Below the pieces are notes generated by a model that worked only from the letters and a program-made list of their open reading frames with translations, had not been told where the DNA came from and searched no databases. The position numbers were made by a program, and so were the translations under genes. DNA of 64,000 bases. Source: Litoreibacter arenae DSM 19593. Its GTDB lineage: Bacteria; Pseudomonadota; Alphaproteobacteria; Rhodobacterales; Rhodobacteraceae. The stretch covers positions 186,001-250,000 of the forward strand of contig NZ_KE557310.1 of NCBI RefSeq assembly GCF_000442275.2, in the 5' to 3' direction. Shown piece by piece: positions 1-10,088 of this stretch (positions within the stretch are counted from its first letter, which is position 1; every line of letters starts with the position of its first letter).

Positions 1-2173
1 CATTCGCCAAGGCCGGTGCAGCGGGTGGCACGGGCGGCTCCCCGATGCCTTTGACGGCGCTGCCGTTCTCCAGACCCTTCACGAAAATCTCGGGGCACTG
101 AGCAAGCCGCATCCCCTCGTGGGTATAAAAATTCGACTGCTCCGCCATGCCGTCCGAGTAGGTGATCTCGCTGTTCATCGCGTGGCCCAGCCCCCAGATC
201 ACGCCACCTTTCATCAGATTGTCAAAGTTGATGGGGTCGATCACACGACCCACATCGGCGGCGACCCATACCTTGTCAATCTTGATGCCACTGTCGGTAT
301 TGGTGACCTCCACGACCTCCGCCACGGGCACGCCAAAGGACAAGACAAACGCCACACCACGACCCCGATTTGGTCCGAGGTCACTGCCCCAGCCCGACAT
401 CTCGCCCACCGCCTCCAGAACCTTGCGCGAAACATCGTGGTTCATTAGCCGAAGCCGTTCCTCCAAGGGGTCAGCTCCTGCGGCGTGGATCAACTCGTCC
501 AAAGCGCAATCCGAGAAGAACCCGCCGCTTGACGCCCCGACCGCCCGCCAAGATGAGGTCGGCGCAAGCTCCGGCACCGCATAGCCACGCACGCGGAAGT
601 TGGGGATCGCGTAAGGTTGCTCCCAAGCGCCCGCGACGATCTGGCTGTCGGCGCCGGGGACCGATTGACCAAGCCGCCCCATCTGGGAGCGGGACGAGGA
701 CACGGTCGCGATCTGCAAGTCATGCGCGACCACCTTGCCGTCTTTCACAGCACCCTTGCTGCGGCTCATACCGATCTGACGGGTGAAGTCCTGCGCGAAA
801 TCCTCTTCGCGGCTGAAGGTGATCTTGACCGGCGTCCCGCGCATCTGGTTCGCGGCCTCGACCGTTGCCGTGATGTTCAAGAACTCCAGACGGTGGCCGA
901 AACTGCCGCCGCCATACTGGCTATGGAAGTGGATTTGCGCCGTCTTGTGGCCTGTTATCGCGGCAATTTTATCGACGGCGAAGCGCGGCATTTGGTGCGT
1001 CGCCCAGACGTCCACGCGATCATCGGTAACCTTAGCGACAGCGCTCAACGGCTCCAGCGGTTGGTGCGCAACATAAGGCGCGCGGTATTCGAGTTCGAGC
1101 GTTTCGGCTCCCTCCATCACTGCGTCCACGTCGCCCTCATTGCGCCACTCGGAATCCAAGCGCTCCTCGGTGAACGAGGCCGCGACCTCCGCCCAATGCC
1201 CGTCCTGCTCTGCCGGATAGGGGGCAGCGGCCCAGTCGTATTCAATCGCATCGGCAGCCTGGAACGCAGTCCACGTATTGTCAGCCAGAACCGCCACCCC
1301 GTTGGTGATTGGCACTACCTTGCGGACGCCTTTCATGGCCTCCGCCGCGCTGGCGTCATAGCTGTTGAGTGCCGCACCCTTGCGCGGGTTCATGCGCACG
1401 GTGCCGTTGACCATCCCGTCCAGATACAGGTCGATGCCGTAGGTCATCGTGCCAGTGGACTTGGCGACCACATCCAGCCGCTGCATGTTACGTCCCACCA
1501 TCCGCCATGTGCTGGGGTCACGCAGAGGGACGTCGGTGACGGGATCAAGTGTAGCGGCATCCGCCGCCAGTTCAGTGTATTTTAACTCAGTGCCGTCAGG
1601 CAATTGCACCGCGCCACCCGCCGTTTTCAGCTGCTCCACCGGAACGCCCGTTCTTTGTGACGCGGCCAGCTTCAGCGTTTCACGCGCCGATGCACCCGCC
1701 GCGCGCAGCTTCTCGTAACTGTCAGGCGTGGAGCTTGAACCGCCCGTCACCTGAGCGCCAAGAACCTTGATCGCCGCCCCCATGGCCGAGCGCATTGTCT
1801 CTGCCGCGAACCCCTTGTCGGTGGGCATGAACGGCACAGCTTCACTCGCCATAGCGGTGTTGTAATAGGCAGCACTCGGGACGCCGAAACTGGTCTCGAA
1901 CTGGCCGAATTCAATGTCCAATTCTTCCGCGATCAACGCGGCTTGCATGGACGCGACCCCCTGCCCCGTATCCGCGTGCGGCACGATCAGGGTTACCGCG
2001 TCGCTGCTGACTAGGACCCACGGGTTGAACGTGGCCTCGCCCTCCGAAGCCTGTTCGGCCAGCGGGTTGTCATGCGGCTTGTGCACCACATAAGTGCCGA
2101 AGGCCACGCCCCCCGCCAGCGCGACGGAGCCCACTAGAAACGACCGGCGTGCGATTGTGCGTGCTTTGCCCAT
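1..2173 (-). CDS. iorB: Molybdopterin-binding large subunit of an isoquinoline 1-oxidoreductase-like molybdenum hydroxylase (partial)
   Basis: The gene reads leftward and its 3' end lies beyond the left edge; about 724 residues are visible, close to the usual length of roughly 740, so little is missing. The N-terminus carries a twin-arginine motif (RRSFLVG) followed by a hydrophobic stretch, which suggests Tat export or anchoring to the periplasm, as in other one-chain aldehyde oxidase/xanthine dehydrogenase homologues. The body reads as a molybdopterin-binding aldehyde oxidase domain pair, with a glycine-rich GGGSFGHR motif near residue 370. The start at 2173 lies 4 bases beyond the stop of the small [2Fe-2S] subunit, so the two are translationally linked. 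Together they would hydroxylate an N-heteroaromatic compound or oxidise an aldehyde; the substrate cannot be read from sequence. The family call is firm; the iorB symbol is by similarity only. Confidence 0.88.
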   Translation of the reverse strand, partial: MGKARTIARRSFLVGSVALAGGVAFGTYVVHKPHDNPLAEQASEGEATFNPWVLVSSDAVTLIVPHADTGQGVASMQAALIAEELDIEFGQFETSFGVPSAAYYNTAMASEAVPFMPTDKGFAAETMRSAMGAAIKVLGAQVTGGSSSTPDSYEKLRAAGASARETLKLAASQRTGVPVEQLKTAGGAVQLPDGTELKYTELAADAATLDPVTDVPLRDPSTWRMVGRNMQRLDVVAKSTGTMTYGIDLYLDGMVNGTVRMNPRKGAALNSYDASAAEAMKGVRKVVPITNGVAVLADNTWTAFQAADAIEYDWAAAPYPAEQDGHWAEVAASFTEERLDSEWRNEGDVDAVMEGAETLELEYRAPYVAHQPLEPLSAVAKVTDDRVDVWATHQMPRFAVDKIAAITGHKTAQIHFHSQYGGGSFGHRLEFLNITATVEAANQMRGTPVKITFSREEDFAQDFTRQIGMSRSKGAVKDGKVVAHDLQIATVSSSRSQMGRLGQSVPGADSQIVAGAWEQPYAIPNFRVRGYAVPELAPTSSWRAVGASSGGFFSDCALDELIHAAGADPLEERLRLMNHDVSRKVLEAVGEMSGWGSDLGPNRGRGVAFVLSFGVPVAEVVEVTNTDSGIKIDKVWVAADVGRVIDPINFDNLMKGGVIWGLGHAMNSEITYSDGMAEQSNFYTHEGMRLAQCPEIFVKGLENGSAVKGIGEPPVPPAAPALAN

Positions 2174-2177
2174 ATCG

Positions 2178-2633
2178 CTAAGCCCCCATCTTCGCGGCGG
2201 CACTTTTCACCGCGGCGCGGATGCGGGGATAGGTGCCGCAGCGGCACAGGTTGCCGGACATGGCGTCGTCTATGTCCGCATCACTTGGCGCCGGATTGTC
2301 AGCCAGTAGCGACGCCGCCTGCGTCATCTGCCCTGACTGGCAGTAACCACATTGCGCGACCTGAAGCTCGATCCACGCTTCTTGAACGGCATGCAGGGCG
2401 TCGGGCGTTCCAAGCCCTTCGATGGTCGTGACCTCGCCCTCCAAATCACCCACGGGTATCTGGCAGGACCGCACCGCCTCGCCATCAACATGCACGGTGC
2501 AAGCCCCGCACTGCGCGATGCCGCAACCATATTTGACGCCCGTGATCTGCAACTCGTCGCGGAGTACCCAGAGCAAAGGCATGTCCGGCGGGACATCTAC
2601 ATCATGGGTCTGTCCGTTAACGGTGAGTTTCAT
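2178..2633 (-). CDS. iorA: Small [2Fe-2S] subunit of the molybdenum hydroxylase
   Basis: A 151-residue electron-transfer subunit of the xanthine dehydrogenase/aldehyde oxidase type. The N-terminal plant-type ferredoxin fold has the cysteine set CGIAQCGAC plus a later Cys in VRSC. The C-terminal helical domain holds the second cluster, with CGYCQSGQ and CRCGTYPR. It passes electrons from the molybdopterin subunit encoded just downstream on the same strand to an acceptor, often a membrane c-type cytochrome in this subfamily; no cytochrome gene is visible here. I use the ATG at 2633 rather than a TTG four codons upstream because the protein then begins MKLTVNG, as is normal for the family. Confidence 0.92.
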   Translation of the reverse strand: MKLTVNGQTHDVDVPPDMPLLWVLRDELQITGVKYGCGIAQCGACTVHVDGEAVRSCQIPVGDLEGEVTTIEGLGTPDALHAVQEAWIELQVAQCGYCQSGQMTQAASLLADNPAPSDADIDDAMSGNLCRCGTYPRIRAAVKSAAAKMGA

Positions 2634-2763
2634 GCGGCTCTCCAAAGCGTGGCTGAGCCTTACAAATTGAGACCGGACCCCGTTTTGTCAAGCTGACGCG
2701 AAGTTAACTCTGCGGCACGGCGAACCGTCAAACGGTCGCATCAGCCCTGCTGTCCAGATGTCC

Positions 2764-4809
2764 TCAAACCGCCCGAACCAAGCGCAACGCATCATAGATT
2801 GCCGCGTGCGTGTTCCGTGCCGACACGGCATCCCCGATCCGGAACAACTGAAATTTGCCGTCGGGGTTCCGCAAGGTCGTTTGCGGCACGCAGGCGATGA
2901 GCGCCTCATGATCCACCGCCCCGCCGTTGGAACTATCAGGTTTCAACGCGTGATACAGATCATCCATCGGCAGCGTGCCGTAATTGACCACCACCTGATC
3001 GTAATCCGCCTTGTGGGTGTGATCGCTATAATCCGTGCCGATTGTGGCAGTCAGCTTGTTGCCCGACCGCTCCACCCCCAACAGGCGGCGGGTCACTGTG
3101 AAGGTGACCTCCTTGTCTTGCAGCGAGCGCATATACGGCACGAGGTTCATCGCCATGATTTCCGGCGCGAAGACGCGGTCCGGTGTCATGACCTCGACTT
3201 TCGATCCGGCATTGGCGGCAACCTCGGCGGCTTGCAGACCGGGATGGTCGCCGCTTTCGTCGTAGATCAGGATATTCTCGGCCGGCTTCACATCGCCGGA
3301 AATGATGTCCCACGCCGTGACGACGTGCTCTGCCTCTTTGCCGGTCTCGAACAGTTCGGTATTCGGCATGCCACCTGTCGCGACGATTACCACGTCAGGC
3401 TCCAAAGCCAACACGTCCTCAGCCTCGGCCCATGTATTGAAGCGGAAATCAACGCCGCGGGCAGCGCATTGCGCCATGCGCCAGTCGATGATCGAGATCA
3501 TCTCGCGGCGGCGCGGGCTCTGCGCGGTCAGCCTGATCTGCCCACCGGGATCGGGCTGCGCCTCGAACACCATGACGTCGTGGCCGCGCTCAGCGGCAAC
3601 CCGTGCGGCCTCCAGACCAGCGGGACCAGCGCCGACGATCACAACCTTGCGCCGCGTTTTCGCGGGCTCGATCTTATGCGGCATCGTCAGCTCGCGCCCG
3701 GTGGAGGGGTTGTGGATGCACAGCGCCTCCCCCGCCTGATAGATGCGGTCAAGGCAGTAGGTAGCACCGACGCAGGGGCGAATATCCTCCTCCCGCCCTT
3801 CCATTATTTTCTGCACGATATGCGGGTCGGCCATGTGGGCGCGGGTCATGCCGACCATGTCCAGCAGCCCCGACGCGATCGCGTGGCGCGCGGTTGCCAC
3901 GTCCGGAATACGCGCCGCGTGGAAGGTGGGCATACCGGTCGCCTTGCGCACCTCGCCCGCGAAATCCAGATGCGGGGCGCTCTTCATACCTTGCACGGGG
4001 ATCACGTCGGTCATCGCCGGATCAGTTTGGATGCGCCCGCGAATGACGTTCAGGAAATCCAACTGGCCGGAGGCGGCCAGCTTCTTGGATATCTCGATCC
4101 CCTCCTCCGCCGTGATGCCACCTTTCTGCGCCTCGTCGGCGGTGTAGCGGAAGCCCACGATAAAGTCGTCGCCCACGCGCTTGCGCACGGCGGCCAGCAC
4201 GTCCATCGGAAACCGCATCCGGTTTTCCAGTGTGTCGGCACCGTATGGCCCCACCAGATCGTTGGTCAGCGGCGACCAGAACTGGTCCAGCAGGTGGCCG
4301 TAAACCTGCAACTCGATCCCGTCCATGCCACCTGCCTTCATCCGCTCAGCGGCGTCGGCGAAGTCGGTTATGATCCGCTCGATGTCCCAATCCTCGATCA
4401 GTTTCGGGAAGGCCCTGTGCGCGGGCTCGCGGTGTTTGGAGGACGACACAGACGGCAGCCAGTCGCCCTTGTTCCACGTTGTGCGCCGCCCCAGATGCGT
4501 AAGCTGGATCATCATCGCGCAGCCGTGTTCATGGCAGCTGTCGGTCAGCTCCTTGATCCAAGGGACCACTTCGTCCTTGTAAACCAACACGTTGTTGAAC
4601 ACTGGCGGGCTGTCCTTGGAGACCGCCGCAGACCCCGCCGTCATCGCCATCGCGACGCCAGCCTTTGCACGTTCCTCGTGATAGGCGCGGTAGCGTTCCT
4701 TGGGCATGCCATCTTCGGGATAGGCCGGCTCGTGACTGGTCGTCATGATCCGGTTTTTCAGCGTCAAATGCTTGAGCTGATAGGGCTGCAACAGCGGGTC
4801 GGTGGACAT
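2764..4809 (-). CDS. NADH:flavin oxidoreductase, demethylase / 2,4-dienoyl-CoA reductase type
   Basis: A 681-residue two-part flavoenzyme. Residues 1 to about 350 form an Old Yellow Enzyme-like FMN barrel (MTTSHEPAYPEDG near the N-terminus; the family QLTHLGRR motif). A cysteine segment follows, and then an FAD/NAD(P) half with a dinucleotide fold starting VVIVGAGPAGLEAA. The architecture is that of trimethylamine dehydrogenase, 2,4-dienoyl-CoA reductase and the betaine/N-methylproline demethylases. By overall feel it is closest to the last group, but the substrate is inferred. In the cluster segment (CVGATYC ... LC) the second cysteine of the usual C-x2-C-x3-C pattern is Ala. The start at 4809 (MSTDPLL) is preferred because an upstream in-frame start would place the gcvP terminator inside the coding region. 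Confidence 0.85.
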   Translation of the reverse strand: MSTDPLLQPYQLKHLTLKNRIMTTSHEPAYPEDGMPKERYRAYHEERAKAGVAMAMTAGSAAVSKDSPPVFNNVLVYKDEVVPWIKELTDSCHEHGCAMMIQLTHLGRRTTWNKGDWLPSVSSSKHREPAHRAFPKLIEDWDIERIITDFADAAERMKAGGMDGIELQVYGHLLDQFWSPLTNDLVGPYGADTLENRMRFPMDVLAAVRKRVGDDFIVGFRYTADEAQKGGITAEEGIEISKKLAASGQLDFLNVIRGRIQTDPAMTDVIPVQGMKSAPHLDFAGEVRKATGMPTFHAARIPDVATARHAIASGLLDMVGMTRAHMADPHIVQKIMEGREEDIRPCVGATYCLDRIYQAGEALCIHNPSTGRELTMPHKIEPAKTRRKVVIVGAGPAGLEAARVAAERGHDVMVFEAQPDPGGQIRLTAQSPRRREMISIIDWRMAQCAARGVDFRFNTWAEAEDVLALEPDVVIVATGGMPNTELFETGKEAEHVVTAWDIISGDVKPAENILIYDESGDHPGLQAAEVAANAGSKVEVMTPDRVFAPEIMAMNLVPYMRSLQDKEVTFTVTRRLLGVERSGNKLTATIGTDYSDHTHKADYDQVVVNYGTLPMDDLYHALKPDSSNGGAVDHEALIACVPQTTLRNPDGKFQLFRIGDAVSARNTHAAIYDALRLVRAV

Positions 4810-4851
4810 GGCGTCATCCTTTGCACAAACAGGCTTTTGCCGACGCTGGCC

Positions 4852-4892
4852 AAAAACAAACCCGCTGTCAATTTTCACGGTGACAGCGGGTT
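4852..4892 (-). terminator. Rho-independent terminator of the gcvTHP operon
   Basis: A 12-bp perfect stem (AACCCGCTGTCA paired with TGACAGCGGGTT) with a 10-base loop is followed, on the minus strand, by a T-rich run (TTTGTTTTTGG). It lies 8 bases past the gcvP stop and ends gcv transcription before the flavin oxidoreductase gene. Confidence 0.85.
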
Positions 4893-4899
4893 CTTGTGC

Positions 4900-7746
4900 T
4901 TACTCTGCCGCTTCGGCGTAGTCTTCCATAGGCGGACAGGTGCAAGTCAGGTTACGGTCGCCCCAGACGTTGTCCACGCGGTTGACCGGAGGCCAGTATT
5001 TGTCCACGCGGAACGCTCCACGCGGGAAGCAACCGACCTCACGCGTGTAGGGACGATCCCAGTCCTTCACCAAGTCTTCCATGGTGTGGGGCGCGTGCCT
5101 GAGAGGACTTTTTTCGATCTCCATTTCGCCCTTCTCGATCGCGGCAATCTCCTCGCGGATAGCGAGCATGGCGTCGCAGAAGCGGTCCAGCTCGGCTTTG
5201 GTCTCGGACTCGGTCGGCTCGATCATCAACGTTCCAGCCACTGGCCAACTCATCGTCGGCGCGTGGAAGCCGCAGTCGATCAAACGCTTCGCGATATCGT
5301 CCACCGTCACGTGGGCGCTGTCCGCAAAGGGGCGTGTGTCGATGATGCACTCATGCGCAACGCGACCAGTTGGTCCTTTATAGAGCACGTCAAACGCGCC
5401 CTCCAACCGTTTGGCGATGTAGTTGGCGTTCAGGATCGCCACACGTGTCGCCTGCGTAAGCCCTTCGCCGCCCATCATCAGGCAGTAGGCCCAAGAGATC
5501 GGCAGCAGGGAAGGCGAACCGTAAGCAGCAGCGGAAACAGCGCCACCTTCACCGGTAGCGGGATCAGACGGCAGATGCTTGATCAGGTGTTCTTTCACCC
5601 CTATCGGCCCCATTCCTGGCCCGCCGCCACCATGCGGAATGCAGAACGTCTTGTGCAGATTGAGGTGGCTGACATCGCCGCCCAGATCGCCAGGCCGCGA
5701 CAGCCCGACCATCGCGTTCATGTTGGCCCCGTCGATGTAGACCTGACCGCCATTGTCATGGGTGATCTGGCAAATCTCGATCACGGTTTCCTCGAACACG
5801 CCATGCGTGGACGGATAAGTGATCATGCAGCCCGCCAGATTGTCGGCGTGCTTTTCGACCTTGGCGCGGAAATCGTCGAGGTCGATATCGCCGTTTGCCG
5901 CTGATTTGACCGGCACGACCTTCCAGCCGACCATCTGGGCCGAGGCCGGGTTGGTGCCATGCGCCGACATCGGGATCAGGCAGATGTTACGATGCTCTTG
6001 CCCGTTGGCGCGGTGGTAGCCAGCAATGCTCAACAGGCCCGCCAACTCGCCTTGCGCGCCGGAGTTCGGCTGCATGGAGATCGCGTCATAGCCGGTGATC
6101 TCGCACAGCTTGGCGGACAGATCGTCGATCATTTCGCGGTACCCTTCGGCCTGATCGACCGGAACATACGGGTGCAGAAGCGAGAATTCGTCCCACGTCA
6201 CCGGCATCATTTCCGCGGCCGAATTCAGCTTCATCGTGCACGATCCCAGCGGGATCATGGCGCGGTCCAGAGCGAGGTCACGATCCGCCAGACGGCGCAT
6301 GTAGCGCATCATTTCCGTCTCGGCGCGGTTCATGTGAAATACGGGGTGGGTCAGGTAATCCGAAGTGCGCAGCAACGCTTCGGGGATGCGGTATTCGGCA
6401 TCCAGATCGGTGTCACGATCCGCGATCCCGAACGCACGCCAGACGGCGCGGATGGTGTCGGGGCGGGTGCGCTCGTCGATCGTGATCCCCACACGGGTGT
6501 CCCCGACGCGGCGCAGGTTGATGCCCTCGTCCACGGCCGACTTCAGCACTGCCTCTTGCAGCGATCCGACATCGACCGTGATCGTGTCAAAGAATGTCTC
6601 CGGCTCGATCTTGAAACCTTTTTCCTCCAGCCCGCGCGCCAGACGCACGGTCTTGCGATGGATGCGCTGTGCGATCGCTTTCAGTCCTTCAGGCCCGTGG
6701 AACACCGCATAAAACCCCGCCATAACGGCCAGCAGTGCCTGCGCGGTGCATACGTTGGAGGTCGCCTTCTCGCGACGGATATGCTGCTCGCGGGTTTGCA
6801 AGGATAGGCGGTAGGCGCGGTTGCCGTGGCTGTCGATAGACACGCCGATGATGCGCCCCGGCATGGCGCGGACATGCACCTGCTTGGTCGCCATATAGGC
6901 CGCGTGCGGGCCACCATAGCCGACAGGCACACCAAAGCGCTGCGTGCTGCCGACAGCGATGTCCGCGCCCATAGCGCCGGGTTCCTTGAGCAAGGTCAGC
7001 GACAGCGGGTCAGCTGAGACGATACCGATGGCGGATTGCTCATGAAGTTTCGCGATCTCGTCCGTGAAGTCGCGCAGGGTGCCGTAAGTACCGGGGTACT
7101 GGAACACCGCCCCGAACACGGCACTTGGGTCCAGATCATCGGGATTGCCGACGATGATCTCAATGCCCAAAGGTTCCGCGCGGGTTTTCATCACGGCGAT
7201 ATTCTGCGGGTGGCAATTCTCGTCGATGAAGAATCCCTTGGCCTTCGACTTCGCAACCCGTTGCGCCATGGTCATGGCTTCGGCGCAGGCGGTGGCCTCA
7301 TCCAACAGGGAGCCGTTGGCGATTTCCAGCCCCGTCAGGTCGGACACCATCGTCTGGAAGTTCAACAACGCCTCCAGTCGCCCTTGGCTGATTTCCGGCT
7401 GATAGGGCGTGTAAGCCGTATACCACGCAGGATTTTCCAGAATGTTGCGCTGGATGGCAGGCGGCGTCACAGTGCCGTGGTAGCCCTGCCCGATCAGAGA
7501 GGTCAGCACCTTGTTCTTGCCGGCCACCTGTTTCATGTGGTGCAGCAATTCACGCTCGGATTTGGGCTTGCCGAAGTCCAGAGGAGCCTTCTGTCTGATC
7601 TCGGGCGGAAGCGTGTCGTCAATCAGCGCGTCCAAGTCTTTCGCCCCCACGACCTTTAACATCTGCTCCATCTCAGCCGGTGACGGGCCGATATGGCGGC
7701 GGTTCGCAAAATCGTAAGGCAGGTAATCGGTGGGGGTGAAAGTCAT
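4900..7746 (-). CDS. gcvP: Glycine dehydrogenase (aminomethyl-transferring), P protein
   Basis: A 948-residue single-chain P protein, the normal length for bacteria that do not split it in two. It decarboxylates glycine with pyridoxal phosphate and loads the aminomethyl group on the lipoyl arm of GcvH. The N-terminus reads [12 protein letters not shown], a hallmark of the family. The PLP lysine is in [16 protein letters not shown] near residue 700, within the conserved glycine-rich loop. I use the ATG at 7746: it leaves a 13-bp gap after gcvH, whereas the upstream in-frame start would overlap gcvH. It is the last gene of gcvT-gcvH-gcvP and is followed by a strong terminator. Confidence 0.97.
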   Translation of the reverse strand: MTFTPTDYLPYDFANRRHIGPSPAEMEQMLKVVGAKDLDALIDDTLPPEIRQKAPLDFGKPKSERELLHHMKQVAGKNKVLTSLIGQGYHGTVTPPAIQRNILENPAWYTAYTPYQPEISQGRLEALLNFQTMVSDLTGLEIANGSLLDEATACAEAMTMAQRVAKSKAKGFFIDENCHPQNIAVMKTRAEPLGIEIIVGNPDDLDPSAVFGAVFQYPGTYGTLRDFTDEIAKLHEQSAIGIVSADPLSLTLLKEPGAMGADIAVGSTQRFGVPVGYGGPHAAYMATKQVHVRAMPGRIIGVSIDSHGNRAYRLSLQTREQHIRREKATSNVCTAQALLAVMAGFYAVFHGPEGLKAIAQRIHRKTVRLARGLEEKGFKIEPETFFDTITVDVGSLQEAVLKSAVDEGINLRRVGDTRVGITIDERTRPDTIRAVWRAFGIADRDTDLDAEYRIPEALLRTSDYLTHPVFHMNRAETEMMRYMRRLADRDLALDRAMIPLGSCTMKLNSAAEMMPVTWDEFSLLHPYVPVDQAEGYREMIDDLSAKLCEITGYDAISMQPNSGAQGELAGLLSIAGYHRANGQEHRNICLIPMSAHGTNPASAQMVGWKVVPVKSAANGDIDLDDFRAKVEKHADNLAGCMITYPSTHGVFEETVIEICQITHDNGGQVYIDGANMNAMVGLSRPGDLGGDVSHLNLHKTFCIPHGGGGPGMGPIGVKEHLIKHLPSDPATGEGGAVSAAAYGSPSLLPISWAYCLMMGGEGLTQATRVAILNANYIAKRLEGAFDVLYKGPTGRVAHECIIDTRPFADSAHVTVDDIAKRLIDCGFHAPTMSWPVAGTLMIEPTESETKAELDRFCDAMLAIREEIAAIEKGEMEIEKSPLRHAPHTMEDLVKDWDRPYTREVGCFPRGAFRVDKYWPPVNRVDNVWGDRNLTCTCPPMEDYAEAAE

Positions 7747-7759
7747 GATAGCGCTCCGC

Positions 7760-8119
7760 TCAATCAATCATTGCTTTGTAGGCGTCTTCGTCCATGTAGT
7801 CGTCCATCTGGGACGCGTCGGACGGCTTGATCTTGAAAAACCAGCCTTCGCCAGTGGCATCCTCATTCGCGAGGCTCGGGTTGTCAGCCAGCGCGTCGTT
7901 GACCGCGACAATCTCCCCGTCCAGCGGGGCCGAAATGTCGGATGCCGCCTTGACGGACTCGATCACGACGACCTCGTCATCTTTGCTAACCTCGGCACCC
8001 ACTTCGGGCAGTTCGACGAAAACAATGTCGCCCAGCTGTGTCGTTGCGTGTTCGGTGATGCCGACAACGACCACATCGCCTTCGCTGCGCAGCCATTCGT
8101 GTTCTTCGGTGTATTTCAT
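7760..8119 (-). CDS. gcvH: Glycine cleavage system H protein
   Basis: A 119-residue lipoyl carrier that shuttles the aminomethyl intermediate between GcvP and GcvT and delivers electrons to lipoamide dehydrogenase. The lipoylated lysine is K57 in [10 protein letters not shown]. The acidic, compact fold ([10 protein letters not shown] at the start, LPEVGAEV in the middle) is complete. It lies 17 bp downstream of gcvT and 13 bp upstream of gcvP, so it is in the middle of a tight operon under the glycine riboswitch. Confidence 0.97.
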   Translation of the reverse strand: MKYTEEHEWLRSEGDVVVVGITEHATTQLGDIVFVELPEVGAEVSKDDEVVVIESVKAASDISAPLDGEIVAVNDALADNPSLANEDATGEGWFFKIKPSDASQMDDYMDEDAYKAMID

Positions 8120-8136
8120 GAGGGTTTCTCCGTGGG

Positions 8137-9252
8137 TTAGCGTTTGAAATTGGCCGGTGTGAACGGCATCTTGGTGACGGTCAGAGGCAGCCTTTTGCCG
8201 CGCAACTCGCCGTAGACCTTGGTGCCGACAGCCGCATGTTCGCTTGGAACGTAGCCCATCGCAACAGGTCCTTCGACGGTCGGGCCAAATCCACCCGACG
8301 TGATCTGGCCGATCTGTTCGCCGCCTTCAGCCTCTGCGAACAACGGCACACCCTCGCGCATCGGCGCACGGCCTTCGGGAAGCAGGCCGGCGCGTTTACG
8401 CGAGGCACCATTCTCAAGCTCCGCAAAAATCGTATCTGCGCCGGGGAAGCCTCCTGCGCGATCGCCGCCGGGACGGCGCACTTTCTGGATGGCCCATATC
8501 AGTCCCGCTTGCACGGGAGTCGTATCGGTGTCGACGTCATGGCCGTAAAGGCACAGACCGGCCTCCAAACGCAGCGAGTCCCGTGCGCCCAGCCCGATGG
8601 CTTCCACGTCGTCATGATCCAGCAAAACCTGTGCCAAAGCCTCGGCCTCTGCGTTTGGCACCGAAATCTCATACCCGTCTTCGCCAGTGTAGCCGGAGCG
8701 CGACACCCAACATTCCGCGCCGTTCAGCGTCAGCGTGGCGACGTCCATAAAGCTCATCTCGGCGGCGGCGGGGTTCAAGGCACTCAGCACCGCCTCGGCA
8801 GACGGCCCCTGCAACGCCAGCAAACCGCGATCTGTAACCGGGGTTACACTTACATCGGGTTCCAGATTGGCCTTCATGTGGGCGATGTCGGCATCTTTGC
8901 AGGCCGCATTTACCACCACAAAAATGTGGTCGCCGCGATTGGCCAGCATCAGGTCGTCAGTAATGCCGCCCGCGTCATTTGTGAAAAACCCGTAGCGCTG
9001 GCGGTTCTCTTCCAGCCCAACAATGTCGACGGGGATCAGGCGCTCCAGCGCCAGCGCCGCGTCGTCGCCGGTCACGATCACCTGCCCCATATGGCTGACG
9101 TCGAAGAGGCCCGCTTTGGCCCGCGTATGCAGGTGTTCTTTCATCACGCCCAGCCCGTACTGGACTGGCATCGAATAGCCCGCGAACGGCACCATCTTCG
9201 CACCGAGGCGCACATGGAGATCATGGAGTGGTGTCTGCAACAGATCTGACAT
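8137..9252 (-). CDS. gcvT: Glycine cleavage system aminomethyltransferase, T protein
   Basis: A 371-residue T protein that transfers the methylene carbon from the H-protein arm to tetrahydrofolate and releases ammonia. The N-terminus ([20 protein letters not shown]) and the [11 protein letters not shown] segment are diagnostic, and the C-terminal domain ends normally ([12 protein letters not shown]). It is the first gene of the gcv operon. The leader of about 90-250 bases upstream holds a two-aptamer glycine riboswitch, which fits glycine-induced expression. Confidence 0.97.
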   Translation of the reverse strand: MSDLLQTPLHDLHVRLGAKMVPFAGYSMPVQYGLGVMKEHLHTRAKAGLFDVSHMGQVIVTGDDAALALERLIPVDIVGLEENRQRYGFFTNDAGGITDDLMLANRGDHIFVVVNAACKDADIAHMKANLEPDVSVTPVTDRGLLALQGPSAEAVLSALNPAAAEMSFMDVATLTLNGAECWVSRSGYTGEDGYEISVPNAEAEALAQVLLDHDDVEAIGLGARDSLRLEAGLCLYGHDVDTDTTPVQAGLIWAIQKVRRPGGDRAGGFPGADTIFAELENGASRKRAGLLPEGRAPMREGVPLFAEAEGGEQIGQITSGGFGPTVEGPVAMGYVPSEHAAVGTKVYGELRGKRLPLTVTKMPFTPANFKR

Positions 9253-9312
9253 CTTCCGGCCCTTCTACAATCGAGCCGATGGTTCAGAAGGAACGACATG
9301 CGGCATCAAGAA

Positions 9313-9332
9313 GCGCGTGGCTTGCCACACGC
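9313..9332 (-). promoter_or_regulatory. Hairpin between glycine aptamer 2 and gcvT (candidate expression platform)
   Basis: On the minus strand GCGTGTGG-CAAG-CCACGCGC forms an 8-bp stem with a tetraloop, followed by a short T-rich stretch (TTCTT). It lies just downstream of the second glycine aptamer and about 60 bases before the gcvT start. It could be the expression platform (terminator-like, disrupted when glycine binds). The T run is weak, so this role is an inference. Confidence 0.4.
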
Positions 9333-9337
9333 ACGAT

Positions 9338-9490
9338 GCCCGCTCTGTCCTTTTGCCTGAGATCGCTATCCCTTCGGCGGGTGATTTAACACCTCTCTCC
9401 AGATCCGTGTCAGCAACGTCGGTCCGTTTGGCCTGAGAGTTTCCGGGGCGGTTGCTCCTTCGGCACCAGCCTAGCTGGTTCTCCCGACGT
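9338..9490 (-). ncRNA. Tandem glycine riboswitch in the gcvT leader
   Basis: Read on the minus strand, the leader contains two successive glycine aptamers. The first (about 9490 to 9420) starts CGTCGGGAGAACC and contains GCCGAAGGAGCAA and AACTCTCAGGC. The second (about 9408 to 9341) contains GGAGAGAGG, GCCGAAGGGAT and TCTCAGGCAAAAGGACAGAG. These are the conserved blocks of the gcvT RNA motif, including the CUCUCAGGC and CCGAAGG signatures of each aptamer. The location directly ahead of gcvT-gcvH-gcvP matches the known role, switching on glycine cleavage when glycine is high. Confidence 0.93.
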
Positions 9491-9535
9491 GGCGTCGTCG
9501 GACGAAGACCAAACGACCCTGCCCGACGGAAGTAG

Positions 9536-9562
9536 ATGATAGCCGAACCGGCTCAGAGTCAA
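9536..9562 (-). promoter_or_regulatory. Putative gcvT promoter
   Basis: On the minus strand TTGACT (9557-9562) and TATCAT (9536-9541) are separated by 15 bases, about 46 bases upstream of the first glycine aptamer. The spacing is shorter than the usual 17, so support is moderate and rests on position. Confidence 0.35.
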
Positions 9563-9642
9563 GAGGAACAGCACAAGACCGACGCCCGGGGCCGAAACAA
9601 GGTGCGGGGCATCGAAAGTCAGAAAACTGTTCTAAACTCTCG

Positions 9643-9954
9643 TCAGCGCCCGATCAGTCGGCCCAGAAACGAACGGGGAGCTTCGATGGCCTGCTCATTA
9701 GGCTCCACGTCCGAAGGAGAGGCTTCTTCCTGCGGCGCAACGGCCTCGACCGGCGCTGTATTTTCAACGGGTGCCGCCCGCGGTGCCGGTTCCTCAGCTG
9801 CTTGAGCCGGTGATGTGTCGCCGACTGGTTTCGCTTCGGCGTTTTTAGCGCTCTCGGTTTCCTCGGCGAGAAGCTCTTTGATCGTTTTCATCGTAAAAGC
9901 GGTTTTCTCACGGGCCGAGGCGCCTTTGAGTGGCTGAAGATTTTTATGATCCAT
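9643..9954 (-). CDS. Small Ala/Glu/Pro-rich hypothetical protein
   Basis: A 103-residue protein I do not recognise. It has a basic N-terminal stretch, a helical segment (KTIKELLAEETESAKNAEA), a low-complexity centre rich in Ala, Pro and Glu without hydrophobic core, and a conserved-looking short C-terminus (RSFLGRLIGR). No signal peptide or membrane span is visible. It lies between phoH and the gcv leader on the same strand. An alternative ATG at 9891 would give an 82-residue form starting MKTIKELL. It may be an intrinsically disordered adaptor, but no function can be assigned. Confidence 0.5.
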   Translation of the reverse strand: MDHKNLQPLKGASAREKTAFTMKTIKELLAEETESAKNAEAKPVGDTSPAQAAEEPAPRAAPVENTAPVEAVAPQEEASPSDVEPNEQAIEAPRSFLGRLIGR

Positions 9955-10088
9955 TTCTCTGACCTCCGTATTCCTAGGTTAAATCGCTGGTGATGGCACG
10001 AATCCTGCGCCACGTGACGGACAGCCTGCCTGTGGAATATGGCAGTTTTACGGAACCGGAGCGGCAACTTGGTGCCTGCGTCCCTCGC

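Noticed and set aside
2758-5904. A 1048-codon plus-strand open frame
   Set aside because: It is antisense to the flavin oxidoreductase and gcvP, and its protein is rich in His and Arg with no domain. It reflects third-position GC bias in the real genes.
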